Shown: positions 53,628-64,000 of the stretch, one piece after another
How positions within the stretch are numbered: the first letter of the stretch is position 1
Layout: each line of letters begins with the position of its first letter
Assembly (NCBI GenBank): GCA_964019165.1
Contig: OZ025282.1
Location: 9,892,229-9,956,228, forward strand
Length of the DNA: 64,000 bases
DNA from: Mastigias papua
Taxonomy: Eukaryota; Cnidaria; Scyphozoa; Rhizostomeae; Mastigiidae
Reading direction: 5' to 3'
Notes under the pieces: generated by a model
Databases searched by the model: none
What the model was told of the DNA's origin: nothing
The model's input: only the letters and a program-made list of their open reading frames with translations
Position numbers and translations under genes: made by a program

Positions 53628-54840
53628 TCACGATTCAATTCTATTTAAGCATTCAATTCTATACCAGCTCTAATATAGTATTCTGAGCTCATTTCGATTA
53701 TACAAACCTACTTTAGATGTAGCTATTGATTAGCTATGCATAAATCAATGCTTGATATTCCGTTACTTCTATAATCTCAGCTACTTATCCCTTTGGTTTT
53801 CAGTAAATAACATCAAAACAGTAGCATGCAGGCGCAGCATGATAAATACTTCTTCTGAAAACTAATTCATTCTAAATATTATATTTCCTGCTTATTTCCA
53901 TATGATGTCTCGCGGAAAATAAATAAATGCATTTTAACCAAGAAATGACAGAAAGAGACAGCTGCTGTAGGAAGATCTCTTTCCATATGCTAATCACTCC
54001 TCTAGTGCAACATTGTGCACTCTTGAAACAGTTGAACGATGCTTGTAAAAGGAGAGGTTCCTTTTATTTCATACAGTTAAGAAAAGACAGTGTAGCTTTT
54101 AAGAAGTGAAACTCTGCAAGTTGATAGTTCTTCCATCACAATATTTTCTCAGTATCTCTCTATCTTGGCAGCTTCCTAGGAGCGTATCTTAAAACTATAA
54201 TTGATTGTTTATGATAGCCTAGAGGAAAACAGCAGAAGCATAGCTGAACCCCACCTACAGTTGACTTGTGGCCTAGTCTAGTTTGTAACTTCATTCCTTG
54301 CCTCTGGCTGATACTATGGCTTATCTTGATGCAATGTTAGCACACGTGAGTGATATGTCTTGATAAGTAATTGAGACAAGGCAATTTCTATGCTGGCTAG
54401 TCCCTCACGATTCTGACTACTTTTTTAAAAGTAGGTTTTGGTATTTAGAGTTTGAATGCAAGCTAAATTCAATACTAATGAGAATTCCACATACTTTTCT
54501 TGCCTTGCTTGCTAGTAGTTGTGCTGACCCCTATGAATCTAAGAAAGAGAATTACATGTACAAATTATCATCCATGAAGTGATTGGTAATGGAACTCAGA
54601 TTTACATGTTTAGCACTTTTGATTGATGCATGTACCTTTGATGTGAAATATTGCGTGATTGTGTGTTTATGACTTGTAATGTATGTGTGCAATTGACCCT
54701 GTGAATCTGTAATTTTGTCAATTTTAGGTGATGTCTCTATAATGGTCTGTTATAGTTGTGTTTGTCTCCGTATCCTGTAATTAATATTATGGTTACGTGT
54801 AGTAGACTTAGAGCCATGTATTCCGTTATGAATCAGAGTT

Positions 54841-54890
54841 CTTCACTACAGCATGAAAAAGTGGCACCGCTTTTTCGTGCTGTAGTGAAG
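54841..54890. other. 23-bp-stem hairpin (unit c)
   Basis: Identical to 9804-9853. Confidence 0.75.
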
Positions 54891-54996
54891 TTCTGTAGTA
54901 CCAACAGATTTACACGAATCAGAGTTCAAACAGCAACACGTCTCTTTCTTCAAGTCAACTGTGCGTTAAAAATTGGTGACATGAGACCATTACTGG

Positions 54997-55467
54997 TGCC
55001 ATAGCCTCTACAGTCGTTCCTGATCGCTTTCATTTTGGTAGCCTTGAACATTTGACCGTTGTTCTGCCGCCAATGCTGGAATTACGCTTCTAGACGAATT
55101 CTCTGTCTTTTTACAAGACCTCGCTGCCACCTTTTATAACTCACTGAAGGATGGGGATTAGGGTGCATATGAACACTTAACAGCCAGTTTGCATCGTAGC
55201 TTTATGCCCTCTATCAACCGCCAACAGCATTTCAAGGATTTCCATGCTCAAGGATTGCACCCATTCGAGAGTCCCCCGCTCTTCATGTGGCGTCTCAAAA
55301 GACATTTTGCGCACTGTTGAGCCTGATCTCAGTGCTGATGCTGTCGATGCCTTACTCCACCTTCAATTCATGTGCGGTCTTCCACAGCATTTACGGTTGA
55401 TATGGCATATACCAATCGTCTATATTTTTAATAAGTAGGTAATTGTGGAATGGAATTTTCTGTAGGC
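54997..55467 (+). pseudogene. Gypsy-like gag remnant (unit c)
   Basis: Copy of 9960-10430. Confidence 0.45.
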
Positions 55468-55676
55468 GGATTGACCCTGATGCAGGAGACCGTTGCCATT
55501 GAGATATCAGTAAAGCTGGTTGAAAACCAACTTTTCACAAAGCCAGGCTACCTCAGGAAGAACAGAAAAGCACTAACTATGGCTCTGATACTTCAAGCAG
55601 CTTTCTAATACAAAGTTTAGGCTGAAAGACCATTGATGAACTTCTCTCATTGTATTTCAAAGTCATGGTCTTCCAG

Positions 55677-56312
55677 CCTTTACATATTCAGGCTCCACAA
55701 TATTTATATAGTCTTTCTCAATAAACTCTGAGTGTACTTCACTGAACCTGAGAAACACGGCAAAAAGGGTACCAATGACCTCCTCCCAAAGTGGAAAAAA
55801 TGCTCTTCATATCGTGGTACTAAATTACGGAATAATCTTACAAAAGAAGCTAAATAGGCACGCTCCCTATGTAGTTTTAAAGAACAGATTTGATTTTGGC
55901 AAATTTCTATATTCTCTTTACTTTTTACCATTTACTTTCTGCTACTGCTGTTAGTAAGTTTCTACTTTTGTATGTATTTAGATGGAGGACTTTTTGAAAA
56001 TCAGCTTTAAGGCCGAAGGGTATCCCTCCTTAAATATCTGAAATGAACAAATGCAGTGAAACTCCTGGAATTCGACCCGACACAAGATCTAGACAAAATG
56101 GTTCAAAATTGTTCCATGCTCTTGTCATCTTGCCTAAGTGCAAAGCCGCTTGTTCGGTCACTATTGAAGAGCCCTTGCGACAATCTACGCCTGCTGGCCC
56201 TGATGAGGAACGTCTAACCCGCTTAATTGCAAGGTGTATAACCTGGCGGCTAATTGCCGTCATCTCGTTGTAGTTGTTGGTCGCAGTTCAGCCACAGCCC
56301 GTCATTGTTTTC
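55677..56312 (+). pseudogene. LINE coding remnants (unit c)
   Basis: Copy of 10640-11275 with two private substitutions, 56054 (C for A) and 56227 (T for C). Confidence 0.45.
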
Positions 56313-56917
56313 ATTATTATTATTATTATTATTATTAACGAATCTTTATACAGGATTTTTCTACAGCATATCATATTTACACTAGGTACATATATATACT
56401 GTTATCACAGAAGTCCTGTTAAATAAATCAAAAAAGAAGGAAAATAAATCTAAGTGCCATAAGTTATAAGTAAGTGTTAAAATACTAATTTAATTACTTT
56501 TTAAAAGTTCTAAAGTCAGTTTCTTTCCTTGTGTTTTCGGGAAGTTCATTAAAAACTATAGCTCCTTGGTAATAGGTCGATTTCCGCTCTGCTTCCAACT
56601 TTATTTTAGGGATTTCTAATTTCGTTCCATTGCATCTTGTATTTGCGGTTGTTTTTCGTATCATGTAGTACTCCTTAAATTCACTACACATATCTTCATT
56701 ATGTAGGCACTTGTGTACGAAGGTGCATAGTTGCTTCTTTTTGATGGATTCAGTTTTTGGCATTGTTTCGCTATTGCCAATTATCAATTGGGCTCTATCC
56801 TCAACTTTTTCGATTTTGCTCTTTATATGGGGTGGAGTTGAACCATAGAGTGACAGTGACCCATAAGTAAGAACAGGGACAATCATGGCCAGATATATCA
56901 GTTTGATTGTGGAGAGC
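56313..56917 (-). mobile_element. LINE 3' end with (AAT)n tail (unit c)
   Basis: Copy of 11276-11880; the ORF is 56886-56494. A private substitution at 56588 changes one Ala to Glu. Confidence 0.82.
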
Positions 56918-57166
56918 TATGCCACGTTGTGTGTTTATGTGTCCTTCGTCGTGGAGAAAAGCGATGCACAGCATATGGTGGTTGGTTACACAAGCCCGAT
57001 GTTTGTGCCAGCAACCTGTGTTCCTGCGACGAGGATCAAGACGACGAACAAGTGCCCTATATGGACAATAAAAATTCTTCTAATTGTAAATCACTTTTTG
57101 TAAACGTCAGCTGTGTACATTACCTCAATGACATCAGAAACTTGCCCTAGTATTCATCGACAACAA

Positions 57167-59000
57167 TTTGCCTTTCTTATGTATGCTTCATCACCAAACT
57201 GAGACTCGATTTCACGCAATGGACGCACAGGGCATCGGAAAAGAATCATACTGAAGTATTGTTGTTCATGTGCTTTGGGGAATGTACTGGAGCGTATTCA
57301 GGATAACATGATTAGACTCGCGACCAACTATTTGGAATGGAATCTAGGTGACATGCTGGTCGCACTTGAAAAGGAGCTGGATGTGTTGGAGGGACGTCTT
57401 CCTGTATTCAATCAAGTCAATATTGGTGGAAGATGACTGGAGTAATACAGGCCCAGAGATATGTCCGCAACTGCATCCGCATTGACAGTAATACGAAATG
57501 AAAAGGAAAAGTTTGCCATTTGTTTGGGGATCATAGTTTCAAAGGCTGTGAAAAGATCAGAGACCCAGGTGCACGTAAGAAAATCCTTATAAGATACGCC
57601 ATTGTTTTAGTTGTTTTAAGCGAGGCCATCGGTATTACAAATGTAGATGTAAAGTTAAATACAGCCAATGCAATGGGGATCATCATTGTGCAATTCAATG
57701 GGGATCATCATTTGCGTTAGGGCCACTGCAAAGCTATTGAAGAGTTCCTTAATTCTACCGCGTTAGCTGCTTTACATCCCAATATCGCTTCTTGGGTTGG
57801 TAATACAAATTCAGGGGGTAAAGTAGCCTTGCAAACAGAACTTGCTATGGGGAATGGTAAAAGAGAGCAGAAAGTACGGGTGTTGTTTAACAAGGGTAGT
57901 TATAAGATATTCATCACAACAGCAGCTGTGCATAGGCTAGGAATGGAGCCAGTGAGATAGGGACGTACTGGAATAAAGGCATTTGGATATTGAAATGGCG
58001 TGTAGAGATGTGGTTGAGTTGACGTTGGGATGAGGTAATGGAGGGAGACATGTGTCTATAGAAGCATGCATAGTTGATGACATTTCTTCTATCCAGAATT
58101 TTTGTGTAGAGTTGGTTAAAAGGAATATTCATATTTGCAGAACATTTGGTTTCCACATATTTGCAGGGAGATCAACCTGCTAAAAGTTTAATGTTTGATT
58201 GGTTTTGACTACCTGTGGGGCTTTCAAGAGGGAAGGCCATTCTATACTAGGGAGAGGACACGTGAACCTGTGGCAATTAAGACAGTTCTGGGGTGGGTAC
58301 TATCAGGGTCACAAGTAAGGACTCTGCTTCTGCTAGTTTTTGTGATGTGCTTTTTGCAAATGCTAGCAAAAGAACTCAGTGTACCATGATCTATCTTGCA
58401 TGTAAAACTAGTGAGGGGTTTATACTACACTTATGAGTGCAAAAATAAGAGTGGCTCCACTATAAACCCTCAAGCATACCACGTTTGGAACTAATGGTGG
58501 CCTGAGTATGGAATACCTTAATGAAGACTTTGATTGAAGCATTAGGTGAAGAGATTACCATAGTAGCTATAAGATACTGGCTGGGCAGCAAGACTGCTCT
58601 CCATTGGATTCATAACAATGGAAGCAGTTTGTCCAGCACATGGTTAGCAAAATCTTGCACCAATCCAGAAAACATGAATGAGGACATGTATCAGGGCTTC
58701 AGGATCCTGCAGACATAGGATCCAGGGGAGTTGATGCTAGTTATTTGAAGGGTTTTCAGCTTTGGTGGAAAGATCCCAAATGGCTTAGTATGGGAAAGGG
58801 CTACTGGCTTCCTAAATTTGCACCTGAAAGCTCAATTGAGGTTGCCAGTGAAAGAAGGAGGGTAGATGTAATGTTGGTTGTGCAAGAAGATCCTATGGGA
58901 ATAGGTAGTGTGATAGAAATAGCTAGAAACAGCAATTTGATTAATTATTTTGAGTCACTGCATACTTACTAAGATTTATAGACAAGGTAGGGAAAAAACG
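57167..59000 (+). mobile_element. BEL/Pao retrotransposon relic crossing the array edge
   Basis: The gag of 12130-12610 is present here, and its Cys/His motif continues across 57647 as CRCKVKYSQCNGDHHC. A protease segment follows (GGKVALQTELAMGNG, KVRVLFNKGS, HRLGMEPVR at ~57810-57957). Next come the linker LIGFDYLWGF and EPVAIKTVLGWVLSGS (58194-58310). RNase H is at ~58440-58970 (ALGEEITIVAIRYWL, SKTALHWIHNNG, YLKGFQLWWKDPKWLS). The RT core is missing between ~58390 and 58440. Frames are broken throughout, and no LTRs were identified. Confidence 0.8.
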
Positions 59001-59674
59001 AATACCAAGCTAAGGAAAGAGGAGAGTAAACGAGAGGAGCTAGGGAGGAGGAATGCAAGGAGTTTGTGTTCTATCACTTGATACAGTAAAACCCATTGAC
59101 CACATTGGAAATAGTTAAAATTGTGATACCTGTGGAGGATGGATTATTTTTACGACCCTAAAACAACTTAGAATTTGTGAATACGGCCCCTGCACTGAAA
59201 AGCTTGCCCACCCCTGATCTACGGGCAGGTGAACCTATGGGCGGTAGGGGAAGAACCACAAGAACTCCGTATAGCTGAGAATTCCCCTATTTTTGCAGAC
59301 TGTATGTGTTAATACAAAATTGCTAAGTACTAGTCTTGCTGCAAGAGAATATCTTCTGTACATAGCAGTTTCTATAATATTCGACCAGGCAACATTGCAT
59401 TTTCCCAATATCTGCTCTTCATGCGGAACATTATCAAGACGATGAGAGGCAGAGGAATATCGAAAGTCAATTGATGCTCCAATCTCTATCAGTTAATCTC
59501 AAATGACAAATGAGAAAGAAATGCCGAATGATGATAATTATTAAGAAGTATAAAGCAACACAAATGTAAAATATCAATCGCAATTAACATTTCTACGTGT
59601 TTGAAAATAACGATTATAAGTCAGAAAACGTTTGCCAGTCGCTCCCAACAAAAGTTTTTCAGAGTAGCTTACTT
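59001..59674. other. Single-copy flank, nothing recognised
   Basis: Sequence between the BEL/Pao relic and the inverted repeat. No coding domain or repeat was recognised. Confidence 0.5.
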
Positions 59675-60005
59675 CCGTTCAAAACGTGTGTGGACACTTT
59701 CGAATGGGTTGCGAATTCTTTGTAAGAGAAATTTTGCTTACCAACTTCAAAAGCAGTTTTCATGAAAACTCCCTTATCAATTGTCCCTAAACTTTACTTG
59801 AAGCTTCTTCAGTCTTTCGGACTACTTGTTAGCGAAAAAGTTTGAAATTATCAACAAGCAAGCAAACGCTATAAAAGATTTCTTTGTCAAGATGGTAGCA
59901 ATTGAAACGAAAGAGCTAACTTACGAACAGAAGTTGGAACTGGTGTTTTATCATTATAACGGAAAGAGTTATCATAGACTTTTAAACATCAATGAATACT
60001 TGAAG
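59675..60005 (+). repeat. Inverted repeat, left arm
   Basis: This 331-bp segment is repeated in reverse complement at 60386-60718 with roughly 90-95% identity by eye. The shared sequence encodes KFEIINKQANAIKDFF and TYEQKLELVFYHY. The plus-strand ORF 59826-60188 begins in this arm and runs into the spacer, where the two arms diverge. Confidence 0.85.
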
Positions 60006-60196
60006 TCTGCTTATATCTACTACTGCAGAAACTTGGGAAAGGCAACACAAGTAGAAAGCTTGCCAAGGTCAGTTTGCCAAGAACTTTCTCCATGTCATAG
60101 GTTATATACTATCGCATCTTTGAGGTCGGTTGACTTGTGTAGGAATTGCAGCGCAGAGGCTCCTTATTTCAACAAAACAGAACAATAGCTGAAAGC

Positions 60197-60832
60197 TCAG
60201 AAATTTTGCAACATTTCATTGCTTTTTATCGATTTTGGAAAGGTTTTACAAAAGAGTACAAACCAAAGGACTCGACAGCCTGAATTCGTTTTCATCTTCA
60301 AAGGGGCAGTCAATCGTCTGACCTCAGCAATTTTTTCATGCTGCTTATTTTCTCCAAAGCTTTTGTAGTCATCAACTGCAGCAAACTTCAGGTACTCAGT
60401 AATGTTTAAAAGTCTATGATAGCTCTTTCCTTTATAATGATAAAACACCAGTTCCAACTTCTGTTCGTAAGTTAGCTCTTTCGTTTCAATTGCTACCATC
60501 TTGACAAAGAAATCTTTATAGCGTTTGCTTGCTTGTTGATAATTTCAAACTTTTTCGCTAACAAGTAGTCCGAAAGACTGAAGAAAGTTCAAGTAAAGTT
60601 TAGGGACAATTGATAAGGGAGCTTTTATGAAAACCTGCTTTTGAAGTTTGTAAACAAAACTTCTCTCAAAAAGAATTCGCAAACCACTTTCGAAAGTGTC
60701 CACATACTTTTTGAACGGCAGCGTATGAGGGCCCTCCTCCAGTGTGAACAGTGCATCAGAATAGACAATCAATACTTACATCGAGGTGAAGTATACAAAG
60801 CAAAGCAATATGGTAACGAACTTAATCTCCAT
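60197..60832 (-). pseudogene. Unrecognised gene-like sequence with secretory-type leader
   Basis: The minus-strand ATG at 60832 starts a 17-residue hydrophobic stretch (KFVTILLCFVYFTS) that resembles a signal peptide, immediately followed by a good splice donor (GTAAGT, ~60778). Beyond it lie ORFs 60772-60545 and 60499-60197 in different frames. They carry LPFKKYVDTFESGLRILFE, PKLYLNFLQSFGLL and ELTYEQKLELVFYHYKGKSY. I do not recognise the family. A frame break near 60545 and the inverted partial copy at 59675-60005 suggest a decayed or rearranged gene. It may instead be part of an intact gene whose other exons I cannot see. Confidence 0.35.
60386..60718 (-). repeat. Inverted repeat, right arm
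   Basis: Reverse-complement partner of 59675-60005, separated from it by ~380 bp. A transcript through both arms could fold into a long hairpin. Confidence 0.85.
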
Positions 60833-62530
60833 CTTACAGTTATCAGTTGCTAGCGAACAAACCTAGAACAAAAGAATGAATTTGTGATAAATAAACACTT
60901 TCGATAGAAGTAAAAGACAACGTCACATATATTTATGTAGAAAAATCCGATAGCAGTATATGTGAATCTTAACGGTAGCGTCATAGTGAAATTGAATATT
61001 CCCTTCAACTCACTTTAATTCCTTGATAGAAGAACTGTCACGGCTATACACTTGATTGCACTGAAAGTCAGGTCTTCTTTATTATCACGGGATACTAGAA
61101 CCTTCAGATTCAATTCATCTCAATGGTTCATAATAAAGGGGGAAACTATTTTGTTTGTCACAATACTATCAAAAGGTGGCTTCCTTTCAATCTGTTCAAA
61201 ACGGTATCGCTGCTATGCAACGAAATAAATGGCACAAAACATTCTAAATCATTGAATGTGAAAGAAGCGTTCTTTGACATCAAATGCATTGGCATTTACC
61301 GAATATGTTTGTGACTTTACTCACGCTCACTAGTACTTCACTCTGTTACCTACATAATGAAACCATAGAATGTGACTATGATGAGACTTTGTTAACTTTG
61401 TTTATTCTTAATCTTAATTGTTATGTGCATAATAAGGCGTTATGAACTTTGTTTAATCTTCTTATTTCATGTCCAGTGCGAGAGAGCAAGAGGGGAATGT
61501 ATTGAGCCAATCAGCTGATTTGTTTACACCCTCACTTGCCAATCAAAATGCGTAAAAGACAATAGAGAGCGAAGAGAAAATTATGCTTGATCAGTTTCAG
61601 AAACAAAATGCCTCATAGTCTTTTGCTGTATATGAATACACCTCTCAAAAGAGCTGGTGTTGCATGTGATATTTCTCTTTTTCGGGTAGACTTTTACATT
61701 TTCAAGTAGCAGGAAGATTTTTCTAAAATTTTATCGCCGCTTTCTTTTCAAAACAGTATTGCAAAAACAGGAGATATGAGGTCCTAGTACAAACACAAAG
61801 TACACTTTTGAAACCCGCTTAAGCTTTGTTAACAGACTCTTGACTTTTCACTCGTTAAAGATGATGAAGAAAATGGCAAACCAGTAACCCCTTCGAAGAT
61901 TTTTCCACAAAGTCGTGCGAACTTATAATTCCAATTGCGCACATGCCCTACTTTGTTAAGTAGCCTATTCAAACCTATGTTCTCGAGAGTGCTCAGTCAG
62001 CAACACACGGAAAAATGGAGAAAGCGAGCGAAGTTTAGTGAAAATTTAAACATGCTTAGTTTCTTTTAAAGCTCTTGACTGCACTAATGTATTATTGCAA
62101 CCCTCCTAGAAACACAGGGCATATCCCCAATAAATTACCATTCCAAAGCTCTCGATGATTAGATTGATTTGGACCTTCGTTCACCCTGTAGCCAATACGT
62201 CGAAGAGCTATCCCCAACAAAAGGACTTAACGCCAACGAGCTTGAGCGCCACGCTTTCTTAGGTGGGATACGGGAAACGGATAGGGTTAGGAGGTAACAC
62301 TCAAATTACCTCAAACTGGTACACTAATCGCTATTTCATTTCATATCATGTTTATAGTAATATTCCATCCTGATAGCTTGTGACTGCTACAATGCGAGCC
62401 AAAACCCGTAGCAACTAACTCTCAGAGACTTTCAACAATGGGATAAGTTATGGTATTATCGTAACCTGTTCCTCGAGAGCAATCGAACAATTTACAGTGT
62501 ATTGGGATAGGCCCTCCATTTACCGAACAG
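60833..62530. other. Single-copy flank, nothing recognised
   Basis: AT-rich sequence with only short ORFs, none carrying a domain I recognise. Confidence 0.5.
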
Positions 62531-62608
62531 GTACACATCTGCACTAAAGACTGTGCGTACACACCTGCACTAAAGACTGTGCGTACACATCTGCACTAAA
62601 GACTGTGC
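62531..62608. repeat. 26-bp minisatellite, three copies
   Basis: Three consecutive 26-bp units (GTACACATCTGCACTAAAGA followed by CTGTGC) start at 62531, 62557 and 62583. The middle unit has C for T at one position. Confidence 0.93.
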
Positions 62609-63227
62609 AAGCGCTCTCGACTTCTCACACTACAATAATTCGAACGTTGTTACAGATTAGAGAACTTTTTAATTGGGCTTTACATTAATTTTAACCTCAA
62701 CGTTGAGGCTTATGAGCTCGTCAAAACTGCATTTGAAATAATGTGGCTATTCTCTTTAGACATACTTATAGCTACAATTGACTCATATAGATATAGATTG
62801 GAAGGCAATGGCCAACTTTATCATTTCATATGAGCTATGCGACATTAAGATATTTTGAGGTTAAGAATTCTTGCAACACTGGAAAAATTGTCAATCCTTT
62901 GCCATGTGTTCTATAGCTGTAGCGTCTTCTTTGAACTTTGTCCTTAAGTCAATCAACGATAACATAACACTTATGGCGCTCAAGGGAGCAATTTGCATAG
63001 GAAGAGTGGCAAGGATAGTATTTACTTAAAATACCTTGTCCCAAGGGTGCCAGGCAAAAACGTTTGATTTCCGTATTTGACCCCAAGATTAACAAGGCTT
63101 GTCACAAATTCAACATTCGAATGTTCATTGAATACACATGACCTTTCCCTGTTCTTAAAGAGGAATACTATGCTATGCTGTTAACGTCTTGAAATGAGAA
63201 AGCTTAGCTTCTTACAACCATCCATGG
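62609..63227. other. Single-copy flank, nothing recognised
   Basis: No gene or repeat identified. Confidence 0.5.
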
Positions 63228-63575
63228 TAAACACCTAAATTTCTGAAATGCAAAGTCAAGATACCTCTTCGCTTCGATTACATACTCTATCTACAATTGA
63301 AGTGTATTCAGTTAAATAGGTAGAAGTAACGATTAGTCCAACGTAAGTTCCGGGCGTTGGGTAGTGCCTGTTAGTGAGTACAATTATCCTGAGCCGTCTG
63401 GATAATGAGAATGCGGTAGGGTGATCACTTCCTTTTCTAGCCCCCTTCAACTCCCCAATGTTGCCATTAGGCGCTCATTGACTGCTTGGCGGACAGTGAG
63501 CGAGCATTCAAACTATGATCCGAGGCTTCGGCTTGAACCATCGATGCTCCGCTCAGTAATCAAACTCCCTCGCTC
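63228..63575 (-). mobile_element. tRNA-derived SINE in right flank
   Basis: Minus-strand copy of the SINE family. It shares the long 3' extension (CCATCCAT...TTCTGAAATGCA on the plus strand) with the copy at 12619-13175. It keeps a B-box-like GGTTCAAGCC in the head (~63540). It is diverged from both in-array copies, so it is an independent insertion. Confidence 0.75.
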
Positions 63576-64000
63576 ACATTAATTGGAATAGTAAATAGAA
63601 ATTACCAATGATATTACAAGTGAGTTGCATGTCCAAACATTCCCATGAAGTAGAGCTCTACACACAAGTATATATAATCTGAGAGAATGAGGAGATCCAA
63701 AATTTAATGAAAAAAGGGCCAGGCACAAGTATATCAAGAAATTCATGTTAAACTAGAAAAAGTACACTTCAGTGGTAAAAGAATGTGGATCAATCAAAAT
63801 TACAAAATATCAAAGTTACAAGGTATCTGTGGTAGTATATCCAACAAACCTCATGGAAACACACACGACGCAACGAACTCATAACGACACCGAAGTATTG
63901 AAATATTGTAGTCAGCAATACAGAACATCAAATATTAGAATAAATGATTTTGTAAGTTAAAAAGGAATGAAAATAATAGCAATTGTAATAATGAATGGAA
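63576..64000. other. Single-copy flank, nothing recognised
   Basis: A 62-codon ORF at 63772-63960 shows no domain. No repeat was recognised. Confidence 0.5.

Noticed and set aside
62531..62608. CRISPR-like array
   Set aside because: The 26-bp units are directly adjacent with no spacers, in a eukaryotic context.

Overview
This is invertebrate-like metazoan nuclear DNA. It is AT-rich, has spliced genes with GT-AG introns, and carries many decayed transposable elements: Ty3/gypsy, BEL/Pao, several LINE families, tRNA-derived SINEs, and small TIR elements. It is also rich in microsatellites. The species cannot be named from the sequence. There is no operon structure, rRNA or CRISPR array, and no convincing tRNA gene apart from the SINE heads.

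The main feature is a head-to-tail array of a ~22.4-22.7 kb unit filling the window from base 1 to 57647. Unit a (1-12610) is cut by the window start; unit b (12611-34966) and unit c (34967-57647) are complete. The copies look identical except for about a dozen substitutions that I noticed and different microsatellite lengths: (GATGCC)n is 17/11/18 hexamers, and (ATATT)n is ~232 versus ~442 bp. The true unit edges can be placed. In units a and b, a BEL/Pao gag zinc-knuckle sequence stops at 12610 and 34966 and is joined to the end of a SINE. After unit c, the same zinc-knuckle coding continues across 57647/57648 into the rest of the BEL/Pao element, so that join is the ancestral right edge.

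Each complete unit holds one host gene on the minus strand: a lipoxygenase in at least ten exons. I reconstructed it exon by exon with consistent splice phases. LOX-B runs 30946 to 16315 and LOX-C runs 53627 to 38881. LOX-A (8590 to 2308) has its 3' exons beyond the window start. The predicted protein keeps the two helix histidines of the iron site, but it has Ser at the variable ligand position and ends in Ala rather than the usual Ile. It has Gly at the likely stereochemical (Coffa) position. One intron is only 46 nt. Another, of ~6.9 kb, contains a LINE, a Ty3/gypsy relic with 145-bp LTRs, a 912-bp TIR element inside its integrase, a MITE and long TA-rich satellites.

The rest of each unit, between successive LOX genes, is relic LINEs, a gypsy gag remnant, a 23-bp-stem hairpin, SINEs (one split by a MITE) and the truncated BEL gag. 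The right flank (57648-64000) contains the rest of the BEL/Pao relic (protease and RNase H, with the RT core deleted). It also has an imperfect ~330-bp inverted repeat with a gene-like ORF, a 26-bp x3 minisatellite and another SINE. The sequence alone cannot separate a real recent tandem amplification from an assembly artefact.
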